Below, in pieces: positions 27,874 to 36,810 of a stretch of DNA of 64,000 nucleotides. Origin of the DNA: Atlantibacter hermannii (GTDB lineage: Bacteria > Pseudomonadota > Gammaproteobacteria > Enterobacterales > Enterobacteriaceae); contig NZ_JAAATR010000026.1 in NCBI RefSeq assembly GCF_009907385.1, positions 88,853 to 152,852 on the forward strand, in the 5' to 3' direction. The translations under genes were made by a program, and so were the position numbers. The notes beneath the pieces are model-generated. The model ran no database searches and was not told where the DNA came from. It was given only the letters and a program-made list of their open reading frames with translations. Within the stretch, counting starts at the first letter, position 1. Each line of letters opens with the position of its first letter.

Positions 27874-28446
27874 TCAGTCCTTATTGGCATCCAGCGCCAG
27901 GTTTAGCTCCAGTACGTTGACGACCGGCTTGCCGATAAATCCCGTCAGCGGCGTTGAAGTATGGGCCTTCACCAGCCGGGCAACGGTTTCCGCGCTCAGC
28001 TGGCGGGCCGCCGCGACGCGGGGGATCTGCCAGGCTGCCGCCTCGGGAGAAATCCCATAATCCAGGCCGCTTGCCGAGGCGGTGACCAGATCGACCGGCA
28101 CCGTCGGGCTGGCGTTCGGGTTGGCGGCGCGTAACGCCGCCACGCGCGCGGCAATCTGTTTATCCAGCTCCGGGTTGCTGGCGGCAAGATTGCTGCCCCC
28201 GGATGCCAAAGGATTATAGGGCGTTTCGGCGGTGGCAGAAGGGCGGCCCTGAAAATATCCCGGCTGGGTGAAATCCTGGCCGATCAACCGCGAACCGCGC
28301 AGCCGATCGTGCTGATAAATCAGTGAACCGGCCGCCTGATCGGCAAACCACCATTGTCCCAGCAGGGTGGTTAACAGCGGATAAACGCCGCCGGTGATGA
28401 GCGTCAGCAACAGCAATAAAACGATACCCGGACGTAACATCGACAT
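27874..28446 (-). CDS. kdpC: Potassium-transporting ATPase subunit KdpC
   Basis: Single-span periplasmic subunit that stabilises the KdpFABC complex. The N-terminal membrane segment is residues 5-25 ([18 protein letters not shown]). The conserved [15 protein letters not shown] and [16 protein letters not shown] motifs follow. The 190 residues match E. coli. Lies 10 bp after kdpB. Confidence 0.97.
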   Translation of the reverse strand: MSMLRPGIVLLLLLTLITGGVYPLLTTLLGQWWFADQAAGSLIYQHDRLRGSRLIGQDFTQPGYFQGRPSATAETPYNPLASGGSNLAASNPELDKQIAARVAALRAANPNASPTVPVDLVTASASGLDYGISPEAAAWQIPRVAAARQLSAETVARLVKAHTSTPLTGFIGKPVVNVLELNLALDANKD

Positions 28447-28456
28447 CTTTTTCTCC

Positions 28457-30505
28457 TTACACCAGGCCCACAGCCGTTAGCACTAAATCAATCAACTTGA
28501 TGCCGATAAACGGCACCAGCAACCCGCCCAGACCGTAAATCCACAGGTTACGGCGCAGCATCGCGGCGGCGCTCAGCGGTTTGTAACTCACCCCTTTCAG
28601 CGCCAGCGGGATCAGGAAAATAATGATCAGGGCGTTGAAAATCACCGCGCTCAGGATCGCCGAAGCGGGAGAGTGCAGATGCATCACGTTAAGCGCGTTG
28701 AGCTGCGGATAAGTCACGGCAAACGCCGCCGGAATAATCGCGAAATATTTGGCGACGTCGTTGGCGATACTGAAGGTGGTGAGCGAGCCACGGGTCATCA
28801 ACATCTGCTTGCCGATATGCACCACCTCAATCAGTTTGGTGGGGTTGGAATCAAGATCCACCATATTCCCCGCCTCTTTCGCCGCCTGGGTGCCGGAGTT
28901 CATGGCCACCGCCACGTCGGCCTGCGCCAGCGCCGGGGCGTCGTTAGTGCCGTCGCCGGTCATGGCCACTAAACGGCCCTGGCTCTGATACTGGCGGATC
29001 AGCGACAGCTTGGCTTCCGGCGTCGCTTCCGCCAGGAAATCATCGACCCCCGCTTCAGCAGCGATCGCGGCGGCGGTTAGCCGGTTATCCCCGGTGATCA
29101 TCACGGTTTTGATGCCCATTTTGCGCAGCTCGGCAAAGCGCTCTTTGATGCCGCCTTTGACGATATCTTTCAGAGCGATGACGCCAAGCACTCTGGCGTT
29201 TTCCGCGACCACCAGCGGCGTGCCGCCGGTACGCGCCACGTTTTCCACCAGGCCTTCCACCGCTGCCGGGAACTGCCCGCCGTTGACTTCAACATGACGG
29301 CGTACCGCGTCCACCGAGCCTTTACGGATCATCCGCTGCTGGAAGTTAATCCCGCTCATGCGGGTCTGGGCGGTAAAGGGCACAAAGGTGGCCTGCAGCG
29401 TTTGCACGTCGCGCTCGCGTAAATTAAAGCGCTGCTTGGCGAGCACCACGATGCTGCGGCCTTCCGGGGTTTCGTCCGCCAGCGACGCCAGTTGCGCCGC
29501 ATCGGCCAGGGTATGTTCATCAACGCCCGGCGCGGGAAGAAACGCCGACGCCTGACGGTTACCCAGCGTGATGGTGCCGGTTTTATCCAGCAGCAGTACG
29601 TCCACGTCCCCCGCAGCTTCTACCGCGCGCCCGCTGGTGGCGATCACGTTCGCGCCCAGCATCCGGCTCATCCCGGCGACGCCAATCGCCGACAGCAGCC
29701 CGCCGATGGTAGTCGGGATCAGGCACACCAGCAGCACCACCAGCACGGTGACGCTCACGGCATTGCCCGCCCAGGCGGAGAACGGCCACAGCGTGGCGGT
29801 CGCCAGCAAAAACACCAGTGTCAGCGCCACCAGTAAAATGGTCAGCGCAATCTCATTCGGCGTTTTGCGGCGCTGCGCGCCTTCAACCATGGCGATCATC
29901 CTGTCGAGGAAGGTTTCCCCAGGATTGACGCTGCACTCAATCACCAGCCAGTCCGACAGAATGCGCGTCCCGCCGGTGACCGAGGCGAAATCGCCGCCGG
30001 ATTCACGGATAACCGGCGCGGATTCGCCGGTTATCGCGCTCTCATCCACCGACGCGCCGCCTTCCACCACTTCGCCATCGCAGGGGATAATATCGCCTGC
30101 TTCCACATACACCAGATCGCCTTTACGCAGTTCGGCCGCGGGGACTTTATCCCGCTGCGCGTCGTGGTGCGGCGCGCGCAGTTTGCGGGCCCATGCGGTT
30201 TTCTGTACCCCTTTGAGGCTATTGGCCTGAGCTTTGCTGCGGCCTTCCGCCAGCGCTTCCGCCACGTTGGCGAACAGCACGGTAAACCACAGCCACAGGC
30301 TGATGATCCCGGTAAACCCGGCGCTGCCGTTAAGAACGCCCGCAGCCATCGCCACCGCCAGCACGGTGGTTAACAGGCTACCGAGCCAGACGATAAACAT
30401 CACCGGATTGCGCCACTGGGCGCGCGGGTTAAGCTTGATAACGGCGTCAATCATGGCCTGGCGAAGCAGTGCGCTATCGAACAGGGCCAGCGTCTTACGA
30501 CTCAT
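28457..30505 (-). CDS. kdpB: Potassium-transporting ATPase ATP-binding subunit KdpB
   Basis: P-type ATPase subunit energising K+ uptake through KdpA. The phosphorylation motif is DKTGT (Asp307 region). The actuator TGES is in ITGESAPV, the hinge in [16 protein letters not shown] and the nucleotide domain between them. Seven membrane segments are expected. The 682 residues match E. coli. Lies 18 bp after kdpA. Confidence 0.98.
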   Translation of the reverse strand: MSRKTLALFDSALLRQAMIDAVIKLNPRAQWRNPVMFIVWLGSLLTTVLAVAMAAGVLNGSAGFTGIISLWLWFTVLFANVAEALAEGRSKAQANSLKGVQKTAWARKLRAPHHDAQRDKVPAAELRKGDLVYVEAGDIIPCDGEVVEGGASVDESAITGESAPVIRESGGDFASVTGGTRILSDWLVIECSVNPGETFLDRMIAMVEGAQRRKTPNEIALTILLVALTLVFLLATATLWPFSAWAGNAVSVTVLVVLLVCLIPTTIGGLLSAIGVAGMSRMLGANVIATSGRAVEAAGDVDVLLLDKTGTITLGNRQASAFLPAPGVDEHTLADAAQLASLADETPEGRSIVVLAKQRFNLRERDVQTLQATFVPFTAQTRMSGINFQQRMIRKGSVDAVRRHVEVNGGQFPAAVEGLVENVARTGGTPLVVAENARVLGVIALKDIVKGGIKERFAELRKMGIKTVMITGDNRLTAAAIAAEAGVDDFLAEATPEAKLSLIRQYQSQGRLVAMTGDGTNDAPALAQADVAVAMNSGTQAAKEAGNMVDLDSNPTKLIEVVHIGKQMLMTRGSLTTFSIANDVAKYFAIIPAAFAVTYPQLNALNVMHLHSPASAILSAVIFNALIIIFLIPLALKGVSYKPLSAAAMLRRNLWIYGLGGLLVPFIGIKLIDLVLTAVGLV

Positions 30506-30523
30506 GAATCGCTCTCCGCAAGA

Positions 30524-32200
30524 TTATTGAATAAAGTGATCCGCCACCGGGCCGAGGGCCAGGGCAGGGATAAAGGTCAACGCGCCCACCAGCAGCACGG
30601 TGCCGGTCAGCAAACCAATAAACAGCGCGCCGTGGGTGGGCAGGGTGCCGACGCTGGCCGGCTGGGATTTTTTCTCCACCAGCGAACCGGCAATCGCCAT
30701 CACCGGGATAATCACCAGGAAACGGCCCAGCCACATGCAGGCGGCGAGCAGCAGGTTCCAGAACGGGGTATTGGCGCTCAGCCCGGCAAAGGCGCTGCCG
30801 TTGTTGTTGGCGGCGGAGGAGACGGCATACAGCACCTCGCTGAATCCATGTGGACCGGGATTCAACATGGCGCTGCGTCCGGCCTCGGTCATCATCGCCA
30901 GCGCGCTGCCGAGCAGTACCAGGGCGGGCGTGACCAGAATCGCCAGCGCGGTGAGCTTCATCTCCGGCACGTCGATTTTTTTACCCAAATATTCCGGCGT
31001 GCGGCCAATCATCAGCCCGGCGATAAACACCGCCAGCAGCACGAACAGCAGCATGCCATACAGGCCGGAGCCCACGCCGCCGAACACCACTTCGCCAATC
31101 TGCATCAGCCATAGCGGCACCATCCCGCCGAGCGCGGTAAGTGAATCGTGCATCGCGTTCACCGCCCCGCAGGACGCCGCCGTCGTGACCACCGCGTACA
31201 GACTGCTGGCGAGAATGCCGAAGCGGCTCTCTTTGCCTTCCATATTGATGGCGCTATCGGCCCCGAGCGTAACCAGGTGCGGGTTGCCGTGAGTTTCCGC
31301 CCACATCACCACCGCCGCGCACACCACGAAGATCAGCGCCATGGCGCCGAGGATCGCCCGGCCCTGACGGCGATCGCCCACCGCTTCGCCAAACGCCAGG
31401 CACAGCGCCGCCGGGATCAGGAAAATCGCCAGCATCTGGGCAAAGTTGGTTAATGCGGTTGGGTTTTCAAACGGATGAGAGGAGTTGGCGTTAAAAAAGC
31501 CGCCGCCGTTGGTGCCCAGCAGCTTAATCGCTTCCTGGGAAGCCACCGGCCCCATCGGCAAAACGTGCTGCGCGCCTTCCAGCGACGTCATCGGCAGGTA
31601 GTCGGAGAAGTTCTGGATAACGCCCTGCTGGATAAACAGCAGGGCCAGCACCAGCGACAGCGGCAGCAGTACCCACAGCGTAATGCGGGTGAGATCCTGC
31701 CAGGCGTTGCCCAGCAGCGTAGTGGAATGACGCGAGAACGCGCGGATCAGGGCGAACACCACCGCGATGCCGCTGGCGGCGGACAGGAAGTTCTGCACCG
31801 TCAGCCCGGCCATCTGGCTTAAATAGCTGAGCGAACTCTCCCCGGCATACGCCTGCCAGTTGGTATTGGCGACAAAGCTGACGGCGGTATTCAGCGCCAG
31901 ATCCCACGACATCCCCGGAAAGCCTTGCGGATTTAACGGCAGGTGGCCCTGCATCATTAACAATGTAAACAGCACTGCCAGGCCAAATGCGTTGAACAAC
32001 AGGATCGCCAGCAGATATTGCCGCCAGTTCATCTCCTCGTCGCGAATGCCGCACAGCGGCCACAACAGCGATTCGACCCGACCCAGCACCGGCAGCGGTT
32101 GCCCGTCGATCAGTCTGGCTAACAAAGTTGACAACGGTTTCGCGAGCGCCAGCAGCACCGCGAGAAACCCGGCAATCAGTAAAAACGCGCTGGAAACCAT
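30524..32200 (-). CDS. kdpA: Potassium-transporting ATPase potassium-binding subunit KdpA
   Basis: K+-selective channel-like subunit related to Trk/Ktr transporters, with ten membrane segments. The selectivity-filter-like loops are visible as [37 protein letters not shown] and [13 protein letters not shown]. The 558 residues compare with 557 in E. coli. The start overlaps the kdpF stop (TGATG). Confidence 0.98.
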   Translation of the reverse strand: MVSSAFLLIAGFLAVLLALAKPLSTLLARLIDGQPLPVLGRVESLLWPLCGIRDEEMNWRQYLLAILLFNAFGLAVLFTLLMMQGHLPLNPQGFPGMSWDLALNTAVSFVANTNWQAYAGESSLSYLSQMAGLTVQNFLSAASGIAVVFALIRAFSRHSTTLLGNAWQDLTRITLWVLLPLSLVLALLFIQQGVIQNFSDYLPMTSLEGAQHVLPMGPVASQEAIKLLGTNGGGFFNANSSHPFENPTALTNFAQMLAIFLIPAALCLAFGEAVGDRRQGRAILGAMALIFVVCAAVVMWAETHGNPHLVTLGADSAINMEGKESRFGILASSLYAVVTTAASCGAVNAMHDSLTALGGMVPLWLMQIGEVVFGGVGSGLYGMLLFVLLAVFIAGLMIGRTPEYLGKKIDVPEMKLTALAILVTPALVLLGSALAMMTEAGRSAMLNPGPHGFSEVLYAVSSAANNNGSAFAGLSANTPFWNLLLAACMWLGRFLVIIPVMAIAGSLVEKKSQPASVGTLPTHGALFIGLLTGTVLLVGALTFIPALALGPVADHFIQ

Positions 32201-32289
32201 CAGAATGCCTCCGCGTTAATCAGGGCATAAATCAGATAGCCGATTAACAGAAATACCAGCACCACGCCGGCAATCACACCTGCACTCAC
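32200..32289 (-). CDS. kdpF: Potassium-transporting ATPase small subunit KdpF
   Basis: A 29-residue single-span peptide: [20 protein letters not shown], then YALINAEAF. It stabilises the KdpABC complex in the membrane. It has a GTG start with GGAGG 7 nt upstream, and its TGA overlaps the kdpA ATG by one base. First gene of the kdp operon. Confidence 0.93.
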   Translation of the reverse strand: MSAGVIAGVVLVFLLIGYLIYALINAEAF

Positions 32290-32370
32290 GATCCACCTCC
32301 ATTGGGGAAACAGGAATGCAACAAGGGTAAAAACTGGCGTGCAAAGATGTTGTAAAAAACCGCCCCGGCA

Positions 32371-32392
32371 GGTGTAAAAAAAGTATAAAAAT
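32371..32392 (-). promoter_or_regulatory. KdpE binding box upstream of kdpFABC
   Basis: The minus strand reads ATTTTTATACTTTTTTTACA followed by CC, a T-rich element matching the known KdpE recognition sequence of the E. coli kdpFABC promoter. It sits about 80 bp upstream of the kdpF start, where a sigma-70 activator should bind. Confidence 0.8.
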
Positions 32393-32591
32393 CCAAAAGA
32401 CCATTATTTAACTAATGGTTAGTAAAAATTTAACCATTATGTAACTAAATTACGGCGCGAAGTGTAAAGATCGGTGTTTCAGGTAAATTAAGTGGTCGGA
32501 GGAGTAGTAAAATTACAGTCAAAACGGTAATATTTTCGACAGATACAGATTCCCGGTGAATATTACCGGACAGCAAAAAGGGGAGAAACTT

Positions 32592-32798
32592 ATGTCTTTA
32601 TACAAAAAATATCCTGCGCATCAGGTCTTCCTGCGTCGCGCTCTGGTCATCGTGGCAGGCATTGTGGCGCTGCCGGTGATGCTGCTGTGGAAAGACCGCG
32701 CGCGCTTCTACAGCTACCTGCACCGCGTCTGGTCGAAAACCAGTGAAAAACCGGTATGGATGGCCCAGTCCGAAGCCGCCGCCAGCGATTTTTATTAA
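32592..32798 (+). CDS. ybfA: Small membrane protein YbfA
   Basis: A 68-residue protein with one hydrophobic segment (about residues 12-26, [15 protein letters not shown]) and a conserved C-terminal half ([20 protein letters not shown]) like E. coli YbfA. Function unknown. It is divergent from kdpF, and the kdp regulatory region lies between. The start at 32592 has GGGAGA 7 nt upstream; an in-frame ATG 36 bp earlier does not match the family. Confidence 0.88.
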   Translation: MSLYKKYPAHQVFLRRALVIVAGIVALPVMLLWKDRARFYSYLHRVWSKTSEKPVWMAQSEAAASDFY

Positions 32799-32814
32799 TC
32801 GATGGATGAGTGAG

Positions 32815-32843
32815 AAAACCGCCGATTGTTCGGCGGTTTTTTT
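32815..32843 (+). terminator. Terminator of ybfA
   Basis: AAAACCGCCGA / TCGGCGGTTTT with loop TTGT and a following T run. Confidence 0.88.
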
Positions 32844-32897
32844 ATGGGGCGATGACAAAAAAAGCCTCTAAGCGTCTACCTAAAATTCTGTGTGGCG

Positions 32898-32925
32898 AGG
32901 CGCTTCAACATTGACTGTTGCGCCT
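32898..32925. repeat. 28-bp imperfect palindrome upstream of the RNA antitoxin repeats
   Basis: The outer arms AGGCGC / GCGCCT (32898-32903, 32920-32925) and inner arms AACA / TGTT form an interrupted palindrome. It sits where the promoter of the downstream repeat RNA should be: TTGCGC at 32918-32923, 16 bp, TATAAG at 32940-32945. It may be an operator or a hairpin remnant; I cannot tell which. Confidence 0.45.
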
Positions 32926-32951
32926 ATTCAAGTACCCTTTATAAGGTAGTT

Positions 32952-32996
32952 TGTGGCGGTAGGAACATCCCCACGTAAAAAACCTAAATTCCTTGT
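32952..32996 (+). repeat. Antitoxin repeat unit 1 (45 nt)
   Basis: Begins TGTGGCGGTAGGAACATCCC and ends CCTAAATTCCTTGT. It can fold as an H-type pseudoknot: GTGG (32953-32956) pairs with CCAC (32971-32974), and loop AGGAA (32961-32965) pairs with TTCCT (32989-32993). An A-rich stretch between them could be the processing region. TATTCC separates it from unit 2. Confidence 0.8.
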
Positions 32997-33002
32997 TATT
33001 CC

Positions 33003-33047
33003 TGTGGCGGTAGGAACATCCCCACGTTAAAAACCTAAATTCCTTGT
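33003..33047 (+). repeat. Antitoxin repeat unit 2 (45 nt)
   Basis: Identical to unit 1 at 44 of 45 positions. The single change is in the A-rich stretch (GTTAAAAACC instead of GTAAAAAACC). All bases proposed for the pseudoknot stems are conserved. Confidence 0.8.
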
Positions 33048-33059
33048 ATCAACTACCTT

Positions 33060-33088
33060 AAAAACCCCGGCGAAAGCTGGGGTTTTTT
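33060..33088 (+). terminator. Terminator between the repeat RNA and the toxin-like gene
   Basis: The stem CCCCGGC / GCTGGGG (one G-T wobble) has a GAAA tetraloop, flanking A and T runs and six T at the end. It is placed exactly as in type III loci, where leaky termination lets a minority of transcripts reach the toxin gene. Confidence 0.85.
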
Positions 33089-33106
33089 CGTATGGGGCGT
33101 TCAGAG

Positions 33107-33601
33107 ATGGAACTCAAAAAATTAGACAAGTCATTCTATCTGGCTAATCCGGTGCTTATGCAGGCGCTGGATTTCGATATGGCCACCAATAGCTGGTTTA
33201 ACAACGGGAAAGTACGGGGGCACGGGGTAGTCCAGATACGCCTTAATGAATTAACGTTCGCCATACCGGTTCGTTCTATTATCCAACACAGCGAGAGCTT
33301 TATTCTTGAAATCAATCGCGGCCCGGATAAACGCAATAAAGGTATGGGGCTCGATTACTCTAAAGCCGTTTTACTGCGTGAAAGCAGCCATATCAGCTCA
33401 GACATTTTTCTCCTGCGAAGTAAAGTTGCCGGTAAAAAATTACTGGGGAAGCAGACTCATATCACCCGAAAGTTTGCCCGCTATGTTGAGCGTTATATCA
33501 ACGCTGTTCAGAAGCAGGATCGAAATATTTTAAACAGCGCCGGATATCGGCACACCACCCTGGTTAACTATCATCCAGAATTAGGTTTGTCATTCAGGTG
33601 A
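33107..33601 (+). CDS. Candidate type III toxin-antitoxin endoribonuclease (ToxN/CptN/TenpN-like)
   Basis: A 164-residue protein beginning MELKKLDKSFYLANPVLMQA. The segments LTFAIPVRSIIQH (about 48-60) and GMGLDYSKAVLL (about 77-88) resemble the conserved core of ToxN-superfamily toxins as I recall it (FAIPxRS-I-H, then GLDYSKAV). Size and fold type fit: ToxN is about 170 residues. The subfamily is not resolved. The start at 33107 has GGGG 9 nt upstream, outside the terminator. An alternative ATG at 33092 would add five residues but put its ribosome site inside the terminator stem. Composition is visibly more AT-rich than ybgA and phr. Identification rests on motifs plus the repeat-terminator-gene context; either alone would be weaker. 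Confidence 0.72.
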   Translation: MELKKLDKSFYLANPVLMQALDFDMATNSWFNNGKVRGHGVVQIRLNELTFAIPVRSIIQHSESFILEINRGPDKRNKGMGLDYSKAVLLRESSHISSDIFLLRSKVAGKKLLGKQTHITRKFARYVERYINAVQKQDRNILNSAGYRHTTLVNYHPELGLSFR

Positions 33602-33649
33602 ACCAGACTTCATTGCTACACTTACTTCACGCATCAGTAAGGAGTAGCT

Positions 33650-34606
33650 ATGGACGAGAAAATCCCGGTTGGCATCAGCGCCTGTTTGTTCGGGGAAAAA
33701 GTGCGTTTCGACGGTGGTCACAAACGGCTCGCTTTCGCGGTGGAGGATCTCTCTCCCTGGGTTCGTTATGAACCCGTCTGCCCGGAAATGGCAATTGGTT
33801 TGCCGGTGCCGCGCCCCGCGCTGCGGTTGGTTAAAGACGACGAGGGTGCCATTTCGCTGCGCTTCAGCGATAAGCGCGAAGGGGATTTAACCGCCGATAT
33901 GGCGGAATTTTCCCATCAGCGCATTGCGCGCCTTGCCCACCTTTGCGGCTACATTGTCTGCGCCAAGTCGCCGAGCTGCGGGATGGAGCGGGTGCGGGTC
34001 TATGACAAAGACGGTAAAAATAACCGCAAAGCCGGACGCGGGATATTTACTGAGATCCTGATGCAGACCTTTCCGTGGCTGCCGGTGGAAGAGGACGGGC
34101 GGCTGCACGATCCGGCGATACGCGAAAACTTCGTCGAGCGGATTTACGCACTGCACGAACTGAACCAGCTGCGTGCCGGGGGCCTGACCCGCGGCGCGCT
34201 GATCGCATTTCACAGCCGCTATAAGCTTCTGTTGCTGGCCCATTCGCAGCAGCAGTACCGCGAGCTGGGGCGCTTCGTCGCCGCTATCGATCAGTGGGAC
34301 GACCTGGAGCTGTATTTCAATGAGTACCGTCAGCGTCTGATGACGCTGATGTCTCACCACGCCACCCGGCGTAATCACACTAACGTATTGATGCACGTGC
34401 AGGGTTATTTCCGCCCGCATCTCAATGGCCGTCAGCGCCAGGAACTGGCAGAGCTGATTGACCGCTATCGGCAGGGCACTCAGCCGCTGTTAGCGCCGGT
34501 CACCCTGTTAAAACATTATCTGGCGGAATATCCTGACGGCTATCTGGAACAGCAGCGCTATTTCGATCCTTTCCCGGAGGCTTTGCGCCTGCGCTATGGC
34601 AATTAA
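33650..34606 (+). CDS. ybgA: YbgA family protein with DUF523 and DUF1722 domains
   Basis: A 318-residue protein. The N-terminal DUF523 domain (about 1-150) shows ISACLFGEKVRFDGGHK, VCPEMAIGLPVPR and CAKSPSCGMERV, with Cys residues that could bind metal or sulfur. The C-terminal DUF1722 domain (about 165-310) shows FHSRYKLLLLAHS and HTNVLMHVQGYF. E. coli K-12 YbgA is only about 169 residues and contains just the second domain, so this is the full two-domain form. Function is not established. AAGGAG lies 5 nt before the ATG. phr follows after 12 bp, so the two are likely cotranscribed. Confidence 0.85.
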   Translation: MDEKIPVGISACLFGEKVRFDGGHKRLAFAVEDLSPWVRYEPVCPEMAIGLPVPRPALRLVKDDEGAISLRFSDKREGDLTADMAEFSHQRIARLAHLCGYIVCAKSPSCGMERVRVYDKDGKNNRKAGRGIFTEILMQTFPWLPVEEDGRLHDPAIRENFVERIYALHELNQLRAGGLTRGALIAFHSRYKLLLLAHSQQQYRELGRFVAAIDQWDDLELYFNEYRQRLMTLMSHHATRRNHTNVLMHVQGYFRPHLNGRQRQELAELIDRYRQGTQPLLAPVTLLKHYLAEYPDGYLEQQRYFDPFPEALRLRYGN

Positions 34607-34618
34607 TTCAGGAGCGTT

Positions 34619-36040
34619 ATGACCACCCATCTGGTCTGGTTTCGCGCCGATCTCCGCGTGAACGATAACCTTGCGCTGGCGGCGGCCTGCCGTCGCCCGG
34701 AGGCCAGGGTGATTGGCCTGTTTATCGCCACCCCGCAGCAGTGGCGCGATCATCATCTCGCACCGCGCCAGGCGGCGTGGATACAGGCGCACCTCTACTC
34801 CCTGCAACATTCGCTGGCGGAACGGGGCATTCCCCTGACGGTGCTTGAAGTGGATGACTTTACCGCCTCGGTGGAGGCGCTGGAAAACTTTTGCGATGCG
34901 CACAACGTCGATGCGCTGTTCTACAACTACCAATATGAACTGAACGAACGCCAGCGCGACGCCGCCGTGGAAAAGCGTCTCGGCGATACCCTGGTGTGCC
35001 AGGGATTTGACGATTACGTATTGCTGGCGCCTGGTAGCGTCACCACCGGCAACCATGAGATGTATAAGGTATTTACGCCCTTCAGCCGCGCGTTTATTAA
35101 ACGGCTGCATGAAGGCCTGCCGGAGTGCGTTAACGCGCCTGCCGTGAGGCAAAGCGGGCCGCTTCCCACACCCGAACCGTTTGCGCCGTTTGACTATCCG
35201 CAAACCGAACCTGATGCCGATCTGTTCCCGCCAGGTGAAGCCGCCGCACTCAACCGGCTGCGTCAGTTTTGCCGCCAGTCGGTGGCGGACTATGATAAAA
35301 AACGCGACTATCCGGCGATTGATGGCACCAGCCGCGTATCGCCCTGGCTGACAATTGGCGTTCTCTCGCCGCGTCAGTGCCTGCATCGCTTGCTGCGCGA
35401 GCATCCAGAAGCGCTGTCAGGCGGTAGCGGCGCGATATGGCTTAACGAGCTGATCTGGCGCGAATTTTACCTGCATGTTCTCGCATACTGGCCCGCGCTG
35501 TGCCGCTATAAGCCGTTTATTCCCTGGACCGACCGGGTCCAGTGGCGCAACGACGAGGCGCAGTTCACCGCCTGGTGCGAGGGGAAAACCGGCTACCCGA
35601 TTGTCGATGCCGCCATGCGCCAGATGAATACCACCGGCTGGATGCATAACCGCTTACGGATGATTGTCGGCAGCTTTCTGGTTAAAGACTTGCTTATCGA
35701 CTGGCGGCGAGGGGAGCGTTATTTTATGTCGCAACTGGTGGACGGGATGCTGGCGGCCAATAACGGGGGCTGGCAATGGGTGGCCTCGACAGGGCATGAT
35801 GCGGCACCGTGGTTTCGCATTTTTAACCCGACCACCCAGGGCGAACGCTTCGACCCGCAGGGCGATTTTGTGCGCCAGTGGCTGCCGGAGCTCAAAGATA
35901 TTCCCGGTAAAGCGGTGCATCAGCCCTGGCAGTGGGCGCAGAAGCAGGGGGTAACGATTGATTACCCGCACCCGATTGTTGAACACAAACAGGCGCGTGT
36001 CGCCACGCTCGCAGCCTATGAAGCGGCGCGCAAACAGTAA
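34619..36040 (+). CDS. phrB: Deoxyribodipyrimidine photolyase
   Basis: Repairs cyclobutane pyrimidine dimers using blue light with FADH- and an antenna folate. The N-terminal alpha/beta domain (TTHLVWFRADLRVNDNLAL) binds the antenna. The C-terminal helical FAD domain contains GYPIVDAAMRQMNTTGWMHN, the tryptophan-rich NGGWQWVASTG and RIFNPTTQGERFDP. At 473 residues it is one longer than E. coli. The peptide-transporter gene dtpD that follows phr in E. coli is absent; ybgI comes 12 bp later. Confidence 0.96.
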   Translation: MTTHLVWFRADLRVNDNLALAAACRRPEARVIGLFIATPQQWRDHHLAPRQAAWIQAHLYSLQHSLAERGIPLTVLEVDDFTASVEALENFCDAHNVDALFYNYQYELNERQRDAAVEKRLGDTLVCQGFDDYVLLAPGSVTTGNHEMYKVFTPFSRAFIKRLHEGLPECVNAPAVRQSGPLPTPEPFAPFDYPQTEPDADLFPPGEAAALNRLRQFCRQSVADYDKKRDYPAIDGTSRVSPWLTIGVLSPRQCLHRLLREHPEALSGGSGAIWLNELIWREFYLHVLAYWPALCRYKPFIPWTDRVQWRNDEAQFTAWCEGKTGYPIVDAAMRQMNTTGWMHNRLRMIVGSFLVKDLLIDWRRGERYFMSQLVDGMLAANNGGWQWVASTGHDAAPWFRIFNPTTQGERFDPQGDFVRQWLPELKDIPGKAVHQPWQWAQKQGVTIDYPHPIVEHKQARVATLAAYEAARKQ

Positions 36041-36052
36041 CAGGGAGTCATC

Positions 36053-36796
36053 ATGAAAAATACCGAACTGGAAAGCCTGATCAATCAGCAGCTTAATAGC
36101 GCGGCCTTTAACGACTATGCGCCAAACGGCTTGCAGGTTGAAGGGCGCGACACCGTGCAGAAAATCATCACCGGCGTGACGGCAAGCCAGGCGCTGCTTG
36201 ACGAGGCGGTTCGCCAGCAGGCGGATGCGGTGATTGTGCACCACGGTTATTTCTGGAAGGGCGAGTCGCCCGTTATTCGCGGCATGAAGCGCCAGCGCCT
36301 GAAGACGCTGCTGGCGAACGATATCAACCTTTACGGCTGGCATTTGCCGCTGGATGCCCACCCGCAGTTGGGCAACAACGCCCAGCTCGCCACGCTTTTA
36401 GGCATTGAAGTCAAAGGCGAGATCGAACCGCTGGTGCCGTGGGGCGAACTGTCGATGCCGGTGCCGGGGCTGGAGCTGGCCTCGTGGATTGAGGCGCGGC
36501 TGGGTCGCCGTCCGCTGTGGTGCGGCGATACCGGGCCTGCCGACGTGAAACGCGTCGCCTGGTGTACCGGCGGCGGCCAGAGCTTCATCGACAGCGCGGC
36601 GCGCTTTGGCGTCGATGCATTTATCACCGGGGAGGTCTCCGAACAAACCATCCATTCGGCGCGTGAACAGGGGCTGCATTTCTATGCCGCAGGCCATCAC
36701 GCCACCGAGCGCGGCGGCATTCGCGCCCTGAGTGAATGGTTGAACGAAACCACCGATCTCGATGTCACGTTTATCGACATCCCTAATCCAGCCTGA
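36053..36796 (+). CDS. ybgI: Nif3-like dinuclear metal centre protein YbgI
   Basis: NIF3/DUF34 family. E. coli YbgI is a toroidal hexamer with a dinuclear metal site of unsettled role; metal hydrolase or radiation-resistance roles have been proposed. Metal ligands are visible as His residues in [11 protein letters not shown] (about 63-64), the Asp in HLPLDAHP, and the C-terminal [11 protein letters not shown]. The 247 residues match E. coli. It lies directly upstream of pxpB (14 bp). Confidence 0.93.
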   Translation: MKNTELESLINQQLNSAAFNDYAPNGLQVEGRDTVQKIITGVTASQALLDEAVRQQADAVIVHHGYFWKGESPVIRGMKRQRLKTLLANDINLYGWHLPLDAHPQLGNNAQLATLLGIEVKGEIEPLVPWGELSMPVPGLELASWIEARLGRRPLWCGDTGPADVKRVAWCTGGGQSFIDSAARFGVDAFITGEVSEQTIHSAREQGLHFYAAGHHATERGGIRALSEWLNETTDLDVTFIDIPNPA

Positions 36797-36810
36797 GTAA
36801 GGGTAAAACA

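Larger units (their letters stand above)
32942..33088 (+). ncRNA. Candidate type III antitoxin RNA (tandem-repeat RNA with terminator)
   Basis: Two near-identical 45-nt repeats at a 51-nt period are bracketed by a perfect inverted repeat, TAAGGTAGTT (32942-32951) and AACTACCTTA (33051-33060). A Rho-independent terminator follows, and the toxin-like gene starts about 20 bp beyond it. In type III toxin-antitoxin systems (ToxIN, CptIN, TenpIN) an RNA of short tandem repeats is cut by its endoribonuclease partner into pseudoknotted units that inhibit the enzyme. The terminator limits toxin expression relative to RNA. All these parts are present in the right order. No ORF is supported in the repeats. 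A plausible promoter is TTGCGC-16-TATAAG at 32918-32945. Confidence 0.7.

Noticed and set aside
32952..33047. Tandem repeats as a minimal CRISPR array
   Set aside because: There are only two units separated by 6 nt, no spacer-sized gap and no cas genes. The terminator and toxin-like gene fit a type III antitoxin instead.
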